Assembly: GCA_943704525.1 (NCBI GenBank)
Contig: CALSCQ010003022.1
Coordinates: 1 to 27,675, forward strand
Length of the DNA: 27,675 nt
Direction of reading: 5' to 3'
Source: Pigoraptor vietnamica
Lineage: Eukaryota > Opisthokonta > Filasterea
Shown: positions 12,394 to 24,900 of the stretch, piece after piece
Numbering within the stretch: position 1 is the stretch's first letter
How the letters are laid out: the number at the start of each line of letters is the position of its first letter
Program-made: the position numbers and the translations under genes
Notes under the pieces: model-generated
Seen by the model: only the letters and a program-made list of their open reading frames with translations
The model's database searches: none
What the model was told of the DNA's origin: nothing

Positions 12394-13476
12394 ATGTTGG
12401 CGTCGTTGACAAGTCGTGTGCGGGCGGATGCGCCGCGGTTGGCGCGCCTGTTGGCCACTGCCGCTGCGCGCCCGATTCGTGTGGGAGATGCTGCGGAATC
12501 AACGCACGCGTTTGGGGCAGCGGAGGTGAGACGCGCGCACACACGCATGCGTGCACAGTAAGCACAACATGCGTATGCCTCTGGACACCGCCTACACAGA
12601 CACTTTGCACGCATGTCTCGGGCTATTGCAGGCGATGCTTGCGCACAGGACGCTCACCCTTACGGACGCCCACGCAGGTGAAGCAATTTGCCGTTATGAC
12701 GGGCGATCTGAACCCCGTGCACACCGACGAGGCGTTTGCGAAGACAACTCGCTTTGGCGCATGCATCGTGCACGGCCTCCTGGTCAACAGCGTGGTGGCG
12801 GTGTGTGCTTGGGACAGCCGAACTCATGTGTTTGTGTGTCGCAGCTTTTATCCCTCCACCGCACATGCGCCACACTTTTACATACGCATACACGCGCACG
12901 CATTGCATGCCGCAACACGCGTGCGTGTGTATGCGCAAACACACACACACACACACGCACACACACACACGCACACACACACACACACGCACACACACAC
13001 ACACACGCACACACACACACGCACACACACACACACACGCACATAACACTGGATTCATCGCATGTTGTGCAGGGAATTCTCGGAACGAGGCTTCCGGGTT
13101 CCGGCGCCATTTTCGTGTCACAGACCGTCTCATTTCGCGCGCCGTTGTATGTCGGAGAAGCAGTGACCGGACGTGTGGAGGTGCGTGGAAGCACTCACTT
13201 TGTACGCAGGCGACTATCCCTTCGCCCCTGATTACTTTTTTTTTTTTGCACCATAGGACACACATTACACCACACAAACATACATATTGCGTACACGCAC
13301 GCACGCACTCACACACATTGTACATCTCTCTCTCTCAGGTGACGCGCATTCTCGCCGACAAGCCGTTTGTGGTGCTGGCCATGTCGTGTCGCAACGCAAC
13401 CGGCAAGGTGCTGATGGAGGGGGAGGCCACTGTAATGATCCCGCGCGACCGGTGGGCGCCGCAACATACGAGCTGA
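12394..13476 (+). CDS. HTD2: Mitochondrial hydroxyacyl-thioester dehydratase type 2 (HTD2)
   Basis: Exons 12394-12525, 12678-12800, 13073-13180 and 13339-13476; 166 residues, close to the human length of 168. A single hot-dog, MaoC-like domain carries the hydratase-2 motif GDLNPVHTDEAFA with catalytic Asp54 and His59, then FGACIVHGLLVNSVVA and FRAPLYVGEAVTGRVE. The first 35 residues are rich in Arg, Ala and Leu with almost no acid (MLASLTSRVRADAPRLARLL), as expected for a mitochondrial presequence. By family it dehydrates 3-hydroxyacyl-ACP in mitochondrial fatty-acid synthesis, which supplies the lipoate precursor. The second intron contains a long CA/CG microsatellite. It is convergent with GALT (143 bp between stops) and divergent from the LRRC20-like gene. 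No RPP14-like reading frame accompanies it. Confidence 0.93.
12938..13044 (+). repeat. (CA)n microsatellite with periodic CG interruptions
   Basis: CA dinucleotide run with GCAC breaks about every 14-18 bp, in the HTD2 intron between 12800 and 13073. Confidence 0.92.
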
Positions 13477-13619
13477 GCATTTCGACACTGGCTCGCTGCT
13501 ATCATTCTACCCCTGATCGTGACGAGAAAAAGAGCACGCACGCACGCACCCATGTTATTACGCGCGTGCTGCACAGCGGCGCACACGAGCCCCGCCCACT
13601 GGGGCTGTGCTGTGTTGGA
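13477..13619. other. convergent 3' gap (HTD2 / GALT)
   Basis: The 143 bp between facing stop codons. No AATAAA or coding exon was seen. The 3' UTRs are likely very short or overlapping. Confidence 0.5.
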
Positions 13620-15333
<1,714 letters not shown>

Positions 15334-15633
15334 TCTCTGTACCGCGCGCACGCACACGAGGCATCCCGGTCGCCCAGAACCCGCGACTTGACGCCGAGGC
15401 TGCAGTCAGGCGTGACGTCACGGTTCGTGTGGTGAAATGACGCCACAGGGACGCAAGTGGTGACGAAGGAGAGACGGCCCTTCTCGTGTGTTTCGAGAGG
15501 CGCACTGACGAAAACAGTCGAGTGAAAGGGCGCCGAGGGAGAACGAGTGAGATAAGCGGACGCCACAGAAGTCCGCGCACCGCATCCATTTCGTCTTTTT
15601 TTTTCTTGCGCACGTGCGATCCGTTTGAGCAAC
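15334..15633. promoter_or_regulatory. divergent promoter (GALT / CWC15)
   Basis: The 300 bp between head-to-head starts. The central feature is a 12-bp palindrome containing a CRE at 15411-15422. A T-rich stretch at about 15592-15605 lies just upstream of CWC15. Confidence 0.55.
15411..15422. promoter_or_regulatory. 12-bp palindrome CGTGACGTCACG (CRE/ATF type)
   Basis: Perfect palindrome containing TGACGTCA, about 80 bp upstream of the GALT start and about 210 bp upstream of CWC15. Likely a bZIP site; binding is inferred. Confidence 0.55.
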
Positions 15634-16888
15634 ATGACGACGGCGGCGCGCGCTACGTTTCACGCCGCGAAGGGTGCAGCGCCCCGCGAGCTCACGAACT
15701 CGATCCAATACAGCAGCCGCGATGTGGCGGGCCACACGAAGCTCAAGACAAGGCAGCCGGGACAGGACAGCGCCGACGACGTACGCCAGCGCGATTTGAA
15801 GGCGGAGCTGGAGGGGCTCGAGCGCGCGGCGAGGGAGAAGCGCGTGAAGGAGTCTGGCGGTGGGTGGGGAGGGACGGCGGATCGCGCGTTGAGAGGAAAA
15901 CCATCGAGCAGCCTCACAATCGTTATCGTCGTGCGTTGTATGCCGCTTTGCAAGCGATGTGCACGTGCTGTCGCGTCCTCCTTCGTGTCCCAACCCTCCG
16001 CTCCTCTGTTGTTCATTCTGTTTGACGATTGTGTCATACTGCAGGCCGCATTCGCCCAAGGGAGGCAGAGGATGAAGAGGAGGACCGTGGGGAAGCGAAG
16101 AAGCTGCGGCTTGTCGACGAGGCGACGGGTGAGTGCGCGTGAAGCGGCTCGAGTTTGTTTTCACAAAAAACGCGGAATTGATTGCGAGCGCTTTTGCCAT
16201 GCCGCGTGCACGTGCAGCGCGATTGGACGCGGACGACGCCGATCTGTCGGACGACAGGTCTGACGGGTACGTTTTTTATATGCGCGGCGCCACTTGCGAG
16301 CGTGACCGTTGTCTCTCGCCTCTTTCTGCTGTGGAAACGCTCAAGTTTTTTTTTTTCCCCTTTTCGACTCCAAAGCGACGATGGCTCGGATTCGGACGAT
16401 GAGGACGAAACGGCGGAGCTCATGCGAGAGCTCGAAAAGATCCGCCAAGAGCGGGCGGAAGAGCAGGCGCGCAAGGTATGTGCATGCATGCGGCACGATA
16501 ATCTGCCTTTCTTTGTGCTTGTATCTGCGCAATTTGCCTGCGGTTGTTCTAGACATTCGACGGTTTTGTGAAGTGGCGTTGTCGAACCACTCGAGTCAGC
16601 CGCTCACTCGCCCTCACCCTCTTCTCCAATGCCTTTTCGTGTTCGCAGGAGGCCGAGCGGCTCGCCGAGGAAGAGCGCGTGCGCAAGGACTTTCTCATGC
16701 GGGGCAATCCGCTGCTCAACGCGCAGGCGGCTGCGGGTGCGGGCGACTTCAAGGTGAAGCGGCGGTGGGATGACGACGTTGTCTTCAAGAACTGCGCAAA
16801 GGGCGAGGAGCCCCAGCAGAAGCGCTTTATCAACGACACGCTGCGCTCCGACTTCCACCGAAAGTTCATGAACAAGTACATCAAGTGA
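15634..16888 (+). CDS. CWC15: Spliceosome-associated protein CWC15
   Basis: Exons 15634-15859, 16045-16128, 16218-16266, 16376-16475 and 16649-16888; 232 residues (human 229). It is a component of the Prp19-associated NTC complex in the active spliceosome. The N-terminus MTTAARATF and [17 protein letters not shown] are near-identical to the family. The middle is acidic and low in complexity ([22 protein letters not shown]), followed by a charged helix ([18 protein letters not shown]). The C-terminus holds the signature [25 protein letters not shown] and [21 protein letters not shown]. The phase of the third intron is set by joining GG to C GAC GAT. It is convergent with eIF2 beta and divergent from GALT. 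Confidence 0.96.
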
Positions 16889-17334
16889 GGCGCGTGCGAA
16901 GTGTTTGGGGCGTGTGAGCTGGTCGCCTTGCGAGATGTGAAATAGGGACCCTGCCGGCCAAGCCAATTTTCGCGTGCGTGCGCGTGCGTGCGTGTTTTTG
17001 CTGTGCGTGCTGCGTGCTGCGGCGTCTGCGGTCGTGCGTGCATCGAAATTGCAGTAGATTGATTCCAAAAAAGCATGTCTAAACGGAAATGTTACGACAG
17101 CGACTGTTTCACCGTTTTCATTACAGTAGTGAGTGCGACACGTGTCGTCCCGCCGTCGCGGGCGCACTTGCACTCCACTCTCCTCTCTCCCACCATACGC
17201 ACGCACGCACACCATCAGTATCGCACATCCCTCCAAACACATCCTCTCGAACCACGCCAAGCGAGCGCCGCAGCAGAAACAACGCAGAAAAAACGCGCGC
17301 GACAACGCACAGACGCGGCGGAAGCGAGCGGGGC
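16889..17334. other. convergent 3' intergenic region (CWC15 / eIF2 beta)
   Basis: 446 bp between facing stops. It contains short GTGCGTGC repeats near 16973-16996 and 17034 but no recognised exon, RNA gene or AATAAA. Confidence 0.5.
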
Positions 17335-19683
17335 TCAGCCCGTCCGCACGGCCGCACGCTTCGTCGTGACGGCCTGGTAGCCCGCCTTGATCGCGGCGAC
17401 CGACGCCTTGGAACCGCACGTCTCGCAGTGGAGGAAGAAGAGACGGTTCTCCTTCGAGAGCATCGTGTCGGGCGACTTGCACGTCTTGCACGTGACGTAC
17501 TCGCCTGTGCGGGAGCGGTGCGTGAGCAAGACCAAACAACAGCGGGTCCATGTGCAACGGGACAGCGTCACCATACATACGCATTGGTGCGCCACACTCC
17601 GCAAAACAAAAAACGCAGCGCGTGAATGGCCAGATACCCACGGATGTAGTGTCGGAGCACCTGCTCCATGTTCTTCTGTTGAAAGCGACCGCGAATGACG
17701 AGCTGGTTGTTGCCATCGACAGAGCCGCTCGTGCCCAACTCGGCCAGAATGTACGCAAGGAGATGGTCGGGCTGCCGGTGGAGCCTACAGACACAAAGTA
17801 ACAAGATAAGCGAGGGTGTCCAGTGTCTTTCCGTTGACGCGCACACGCACACTAAGGGAGCACGACATGCGACGGCGGCAATCGTCCGCACGCCGACACC
17901 CACAGCTTGCAGATCTCGGTGAAGTTGACGAACGCGCACTTCTTTGTGCCGATGCGCACAATCTGCGGCGGCTTCATAACAAATCGGCGCTTCTCTCCGG
18001 CCTCGTGGTCGGGGTTCTTCTCGCGCATGATGCGGAAGGCGCGCTCGAGCAGCTGCACGCACGCGCACGCACACGCACGCATGTGAGAAGAGAAGACACA
18101 ATCTCATCGAAAGATGGTCGTTCGCATGAGGCGACACACAACACAACACAAACGCATCGCTATCCGCCAACACACAGGTGGGTGGCTAGCGCCCACAGGC
18201 GGGCTCACCTCCTGGTATGTGTAGTCGCGGTCCGTGCCAATCCACGCCTCGGTGACCTTCGTCTGGCCGCTCATGTCGATAAAGTCATCCTCGTCTGCGG
18301 AAAACGGAGAGCACGTTGAGACAGATGCATACACACACACACACAGATAATGCACAGAGTCAGCAAAAACGGGAAGAGAGACGCACACGGATGCAGACGA
18401 CCCACGCACACGCGTACAACCGCACACACCCTATTGGCCCAAACCACACGCATCAACTCAATCCCTAGCTAGCGTCCACACAGGCACAATTCTGCCGACG
18501 TGTCGTCCATTGCAACACCACCACACTTGCTTGTAGTTCCGGGCGACACCCACCGCTCTCCTCATCGAGGTTGATGTGCGCGCGACCCTTCTTCTTTTTC
18601 TTCGACGTGAGCACGAGATCCTCGCCGTCGTCATCCTCGAGCTCCTCGCCCGCGTCGTCGTCGGCGGGCATGGGCACCTGCCGAAACACGCGCGCGAGCA
18701 CAAACACTAAGTCTGCGCACAAGAATAGCGAATCTCCCCAACGCTGTTCCGCGCACTACCCGTGTTACTAGGGACTGCACCGCAATTAACGCAGCACTCG
18801 CACCGTACAATAACACTCGGCGTACAACGTCACTGTAACAGCCGCGTGCGTTCCACCGGCGCCCACCTCTGCGTCCTCCTCGTCGTCGAGCTCGACCTTC
18901 TTCTTCTTTTTCTTCTTCGGCAAGAGCGAGAGCTCGGCATCCATGTCGGCGCCGGGGACCTCGCGCTCATCGCCGCCCGCGGGGAGGGCGTCGTCGTCGT
19001 CCGCCACCTTCTTCTTCTTCTTCTTCTTCTTCGTCATGAGGTCGTCCAGGTTGTCAATATCGTCGGCGGCATCCGCGGGCGCAGGGGCGGGGGCGGCTGC
19101 GGAATGGCAGACGAGGGGAATTACTTTGGGTACCAAGCGGTCCTGTAACAAGTTTCATACCACACGACGCACAACCCACACAGACGCCACTGCATTACAC
19201 CAGTCGCAACACGCAAAGCTACAAAAAACAGACGACACACAAGCGCGGGACACAACGCACCCTCGGTGGTCTCCGGAACGGCCGCATCGCCGTCGTCGAG
19301 GTCAATCGGCTTCTTCTTCTTCTTCTTCTTTTTAAGAGACGGGTCGAGCATCATCTGAAACAAAAAAGGGGCAGCGGTGAGTGCTGAGTGCTCAGGCCGG
19401 CAAAGGAGTCCGATCGACGATAGACATCAGCACGAATGTCTGAAGCGATATGCCATGCGATAGAATGCATGACATACCTCATGGTGCACACGCATGGAAG
19501 CAGCGGCGCAACGGTGTGCACAGGAGCCAATGGACGCTCAATTGCGCGGAAAATTGCTCAACCACACGTGCAAGACCGACCACGTCCCACAACACTTAAG
19601 CGCCCATCTCAGCCGTTTCACGCAGCCTCGCCACAGAGCCAAACGGCACGTACCGACTCGTCAATGACGGGATCGTCCGCCAT
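17335..19683 (-). CDS. EIF2S2: Eukaryotic translation initiation factor 2 subunit beta
   Basis: Exons 19654-19683, 19261-19354, 18867-19096, 18554-18677, 18209-18294, 17904-18052, 17642-17784 and 17335-17504; 341 residues (human 333). It is part of the eIF2 ternary complex that delivers initiator tRNA to the 40S ribosome. The acidic N-terminal half has four lysine blocks of 8, 8, 7 and 5 residues (the first is Lys18-25), encoded almost only by AAG. In known homologues such blocks contact eIF5 and eIF2B epsilon. The conserved C-terminal half shows [70 protein letters not shown] and a zinc ribbon (Cys291, Cys294, Cys312, Cys315). It ends [11 protein letters not shown]. It is convergent with CWC15. 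Confidence 0.96.
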
Positions 19684-19906
19684 GCTTGCGGCCGTCAGCA
19701 ATGCGCCGCACGAACACCGCTAGTTTGGATATACCCGAGTGACGTATGACAGTGTTGCTGTGGGACGCAAATCTGAAGCAACGGCAGTAAAGGAATATCG
19801 CGGCCAAGCGCAAGCCGTAAGCGAAGTCCGCAGCAGTCGATAGGGGTAGACGGAAGGAATAATGATGTCGAGGTGTGAGCGCTTTGTTGTTGACGCACTC
19901 GCACGC

Positions 19907-19943
19907 ACACACACGCACAGACACACACACACACACACACACG
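19907..19943. repeat. (CA)n microsatellite
   Basis: CA dinucleotide run with early CG interruptions, about 225-260 bp upstream of the eIF2 beta start codon. Confidence 0.85.
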
Positions 19944-20199
19944 TGCGCTGACGAAACGGCGGTTGATCAGATGTGCGAAGTGCCGAAAAAGGGCGCGTTT
20001 ATTTTGGCGCGACTGAGTACCAAATTTGTATGAAACGGAAATTATTTAGCACTGCCGGGCCACATGTGCGTCCGAATTGCAATGCCGTCACTGGTGCGTC
20101 ACTTGGACTCGTTTCACAACGACGACACAGGCCGTCATCTTGTTTTGGATCAAAAAACGATCATGCGGGCTCGTTGAGGAGAGAGAATTTGAGAGTGTG

Positions 20200-20222
20200 C
20201 GAGAGAGAGAGAGAGCGAGAGG
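20200..20222. repeat. GA-rich simple repeat
   Basis: GAGAGA run with one CGAG break, in the intergenic region downstream of the orphan gene. Confidence 0.75.
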
Positions 20223-20595
20223 GATATGATACGCACTTGTCCGATAAGACTGCACAGTCTCCGTGCGCTGTCGTCGTTGGGTTCCCGTGCCTGTCGACTG
20301 GCCGTTCACTGTGCCCAGCAGAGCTTTCGCACGGGTCACGCAACATACACAGCATTTCCTCCATTTCGATGTTATTCAGGATGCATGACGAGATCCACTC
20401 AAGTCCAACCGCGACCAGCGCGTCCATCCCACATGTCCACAATAATACAAGGTACGCCGGTCAGTGCAACCAACGACCAACAAGCGCACGCACACGCACA
20501 CGCACACGCACACGCACGCACAGCATGCCGCCATATGCACAGCAACGCAATCCAAACGCAAGCAACGCAACCACGCAGAACGGAGGCTCCACGCC

Positions 20596-21249
20596 TCACT
20601 CGAGCTCGAGGTCAAACTGCAGGTTCTCGTCAGCCTCCTCGCTGTCCGACATCGAGTCTGGAGTGTAGGCTTCGGCTGGGGGCTGCGGCGGGCGTCCTTC
20701 GCTATACGACGGCGGTGGCATGGACGACGTCGACGCCGCGCGGCTCCGGGACACGAGTTCCTTGAGCGAGTCGCCGTTAACGACGTTCACATACTTCCGG
20801 TCACCCGCGTGGGTAAATCCGCAGCGTCCACACACGCTGCTTACGCTCTCGACGGGGCGCTCGCAGAAATGGCACACGATGAGCGTTGCCGCGACGTCCG
20901 CGGGGGATGCCCTTGGAGCGGCGGGGGGCGTGCGCATCATCTTCGCCGCCGACGCAGACCGCGCCTTGAAATCGACGGGGAACGAGCATCGCCGCTGGTG
21001 CTCCGCGGCGTACTCGTCCTTGGCCATAATGGCCGCGTGCATCATTGCGTGCGGCACGTGGTATGTCTTGGGAACCTCAAACGGCCCCGGGCGCATGCCG
21101 CCGTGCTCGACCGTCATGGTGCAGCCTCGCATCGAAATCGGATAGGGAAGACAGTTGAGGGGACCCTTGTGGCCTTGCCCTTCAAAAGCCGTTGACGACG
21201 CAGCGATTCCGTGTGCTCCAGCGGCCAGGGCCGAGCCGTCGTGTAGCAT
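20596..21249 (-). CDS. Orphan protein with CxxC-x10-CxxC motif, PPxY and acidic tail
   Basis: Single open frame of 217 codons from an ATG at 21249, with no intron needed. I do not recognise the family. Residues 1-95 are neutral to basic and rich in Gly, His and Met. A predicted zinc-binding motif lies at Cys126-x2-Cys129 and Cys140-x2-Cys143 (VCHFCERP ... CGRCGF). It is followed by a Ser-rich stretch, a PPSY sequence (Pro179-Tyr182, a WW-domain ligand type), a Pro-rich segment and an acidic C-terminus after SDSEEADE. There is no signal peptide or membrane segment. A nuclear or cytosolic adaptor is possible but unproven. It lies in tandem with the RasGAP upstream (706 bp) and eIF2 beta downstream. 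Being intronless among genes with many introns is unusual and could mean a retrocopy or simply a short gene. Confidence 0.7.
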   Translation of the reverse strand: MLHDGSALAAGAHGIAASSTAFEGQGHKGPLNCLPYPISMRGCTMTVEHGGMRPGPFEVPKTYHVPHAMMHAAIMAKDEYAAEHQRRCSFPVDFKARSASAAKMMRTPPAAPRASPADVAATLIVCHFCERPVESVSSVCGRCGFTHAGDRKYVNVVNGDSLKELVSRSRAASTSSMPPPSYSEGRPPQPPAEAYTPDSMSDSEEADENLQFDLELE

Positions 21250-21955
21250 CCTACACCGGCAATACCGGAACCGCCAGTTTGCGAAAAACCAACCGCGGAA
21301 GTACGATAGGGGACAGTGCGAATTGGGGTGTGGAAGAGAACTTGAAGAGTGAGAGCGCGTGGTGGTTCACCGGGAAAGTTCTGCAAGGAGGATGGGAAAA
21401 CCGCCGGTGTCCGGCAGCAGTGCGTGCCGGTGTGCGTGCGTGCGTTGCGTGGAGGCCATGTGCGTGGGCACTTTGGCTATTGGACGCGGACATCCCATAC
21501 ATGCGTCATAGACAAGCCGCGCCATACAAAAAGTCATACATTTTTTGAATTTTAATTTTTTTAATTACTTGGCTATGCGAATGTATGGGGAAAAAGAGTG
21601 CTGTCCGTTTGAAATGTATTGGTGGTTTCGCCCCACCGACCCAAACGACTGACCATGCTGCGCGCGGATTGGTCAGTGTGTCGAGCCAATCGGAACGCGT
21701 CTTATTCCCACACACATGACACTGGCACACATGCTGACAACACACTTAGGAATTCGGCTGACCCAGCATGAACGAACCACGCACCGAGACACGTCATTCC
21801 ACGCAACGCCCCGACCAATGGGACGCCTCTGACATGCGCCCTTGCAACATGCTGACTCGAGCCACGTCACTCCACAGACCACGTGTGTCCGTCTGCGCAC
21901 AACCTCTGCCAGATCTTTTACTGCGGGCGTCCACACACGGCCACGTGCGTCTCAT
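21250..21955. promoter_or_regulatory. intergenic region between RasGAP 3' end and orphan gene start
   Basis: It includes an A/T-rich segment at about 21537-21567 (possible 3' processing region for the RasGAP on the minus strand) and CCAAT-type motifs: ATTGG at 21668-21672, CCAAT at 21686-21690 and 21815-21819. CACGTCAC at 21863-21870 and CACGTG at 21880-21885 are also present. No coding exon is supported. Promoter function for the orphan gene is inferred. Confidence 0.45.
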
Positions 21956-24900
21956 TCACCGGCGTGAGATGTTCTGGTAGGTGGGCTCTTCGGCATACGC
22001 GGCCTCGCGCGCCTTGAGCTTCTCGGCCACCGCAATAAGCTTTTCCACGGCAGGATCCTGCACCAACGCGTGCGACGAGATTGGAATTGGAATGAAGCGC
22101 GTGAACGCAGCCAAGACGCAGTGTGACGACAATCTAGAACGAGTATACAGTTGAACAGAAGACAGCTAATACGAACCGGGGACTCCTTGGCATGCTTGAG
22201 AAGTTCGTCCTTGTTGCGCAGCACGAAGCGCTGTATGGACGCCAGTTCCCGCGCGGGGTTGATGGGCTGCACCTTGGCAAACTTTGGGTACGCCGGCATC
22301 GTCTGTCGATTACGAAGACACGCGCACGGAAATGTTAGTCCGGTTAACGTCGATACAGAGTGGCGCACACGGTCCCCCCGCGAGGGCCGCGATTCAGCTT
22401 GATACGCACCGAGAGCTTGTCGATGTAACGCTTCATCTTGGACTTGTTCTCCTGGATGAACTCGTTGACGTCCTTCATGTAGGGCTCCTTCCCGCCAAAC
22501 TCGACGAGGTTTGCGAGGTTTTGCAAGCTCTTGGCCACAAGAGTGAGCGTGCGCTTTGTGTCTTCGGAGGGGTGGTCTGCACAATGAAGCGACCCTCGTC
22601 AGCAACGCCGTCTGCAGCTCAGCGCAATCGCACGCTAAAGACACCCACCGCTCATCATGTTGAACAGCTTGGGATTGAGAATGGCAGGGCAGAAGAGCCG
22701 GAGGAAAATGAAGCCGCTGCAATCAGAAAAGTGTGTCATTCGCCACTGTTGACCACACGCGCTGTCAGGATGCACAACGCACCTCACTGCCGAATACTTG
22801 GCAATGTGCTCGCCCCACTTGTCGACGACCGCCGTCTGAAGGTTGGTGAAGACATACCGCAGCTCCCTGCCGAGCAAAGGGGCGAGTGAGTACAAACACC
22901 TCTTTCAAGTGCATGTGCACAGGCCCCTGGGACATCGGCAACGTTCAATCAAGTGGAGAACCGCCACTCACATCGGGCACTGCTCGACCGATGCCTGGAT
23001 GGCGTCCCAAATGCCCTGAAGGTGCCCAAGGAGGCGCTTCAGGTTCTCCTTCACATCGCCGCCCTTGACGCGCGTCGTGTCCATCTGCAAAGAAGAGCGG
23101 TTAGGTTGTGTTGAATAAGTGGGCCTTTTGAGAGAAACCGGCGTGTGCATCCGAGTGCGGCGCGAGTGAAAGCCGCGTAGTAGGAGCGGTGCGAGCCGCG
23201 TTGTGGGCGTACATCGTCACGGACACACACACACCTCGCACGATTCCTTCGACTCGAAGAGTTTCTTGACGTGCTCTCCGATCGTCTGGTGAAGGTACGG
23301 CAAGCCCGTGAGCTTCATGTACTGATCCATCGCCTTGGTCGCAAGGGAATTGCCACGGAAAATCGTGTTCGGGTCCTCTGCGTGGGCAAGGCGTCACGTG
23401 AGCAACTCTCTCTCCATTCCGACGCAACAGTTGAGCCGAAAAGCGCACCTGTGGACATGACCTCCATCTGGTTCAGCTGGCACAGGAATTCGACGGCGCG
23501 GCTGTCCGTTTGGAAGATTTTGAGGAGCGTGCGCGCGACCTCGTCCCGCTCCTTGCCCACCGAGCCGATGGCCTTGACGGCTCCGAGATCGGCCGCCGTG
23601 AGGAGCGCCTTCAGTTGGCTGCTTGTGCACACGATGATCAGCATCACTCGCGTGAGTGTCGTGCGCAAAATAACGCAAATGCAAAGAACGCTGCGCGTCA
23701 CTCGCCTGTACTCGCTGAGCGGCAGAATAAACTCGTTGGTGAACTTGGCCTTGAGGCGAATCGAACCCATCTGCGTTTTGTCGTCGTCGACAGACACGAG
23801 GGGATACCAGTCCTCGTGCTGCTTGCAATCGGCGAGTTTCGACACATTCACGACGCAGTGCGCCACGTCCGTGTCCTTCTGGAACTTGTTCTTGTTGATC
23901 ACAATCTACGGAGGAACATGGCATTCAGACAACCCCGCAGTGCGTCATGCAGCCTGCCCGCTCGTTGACTTCGCACGTCCTACTCACCACGTCGAACTTT
24001 TCGAACGACTGTGCCAGGTCCTCAAACTTGAACTCCTCGCTCCACATGGGGTTTTGCCTCGTCATGATCTGCGTGCGCGCCTGTCGCACGTTGTCGAGGC
24101 TTACAATGCAGTAGGGGTGCGACAGCCGCGACGTGAGTTCCTTCGCTTCAGCCACCTGTGGGGACAGAGAGAATTAGACCCTTACCTAACCCCGGCATTC
24201 TCACACTCCGCGCAATACTCACCGTAAGAAGCAGACTCTTGAGCACGAGAACCGAGTCGTTGCTGCGAACCGGGTGACTGCAATATGGAAGATCCAATGT
24301 GAGCATAAAACGGCAAAGAGAGAGAGAGAGGAATGCGTTGGACTCGGGAGGTAGTCAGGCTTTCCCCCAATCGCACATACGCCTTTTACCACTAGAGAGA
24401 GAGGGAGGGAGAGAGAGAATTGCTGGCGCACGAATAGACACCCACGGCGGCTGTCCCTCCGCAGTGCCGCAGTAGCGACGGAGAATCTCCATCCACGACA
24501 TCTTGTCCTCGTCCGTATTGGCACACAGGTAGTAAATCTGCTCCTCCAAGCCCTGCAATCGAACAGGACATCAGAACAGCATTAGGGTCGCAAGTACGAC
24601 AGCCCCATATGAAAAGGGGAAAAGGGGGGGGGGGGGGGGGGGGGGGGGGGCGTACCTTGTGGATGATCTGGAACGAGTTCGGGCGGCCAAAGAACGTCTC
24701 GTGCATGTCGGCCACAATGCAGCACGTGAGATCGATAATGCCCTTGGGACGCGGGGCGCCCTCGGCCTCGAAAAAGTACAGGCGCCGCTTCGCCCCCATC
24801 AGCGCAAAGTACAGCGTCTTCCACTTCTTCTTCGAACTCGATTTCTTCACGAGCATGCCCGTGTGATCGTACTGCGACGTGCGAGCCTGCATCTGTCGCT

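Larger units (their letters stand above)
19684..20595. other. intergenic region upstream of eIF2 beta
   Basis: About 910 bp between the eIF2 beta start and the stop of the orphan zinc-motif gene, both on the minus strand. It contains a CA repeat at about 19907-19943, a GA repeat at about 20200-20222 and a (CACACG)n tract at about 20486-20520. Open frames here have no recognisable protein and no splice support. Confidence 0.5.

Noticed and set aside
19973-20668. A plus-strand open frame of 231 codons in the intergenic region.
   Set aside because: Low-complexity product running into CA and GA repeats and overlapping the 3' end of the orphan gene. No homology or splice pattern supports it.
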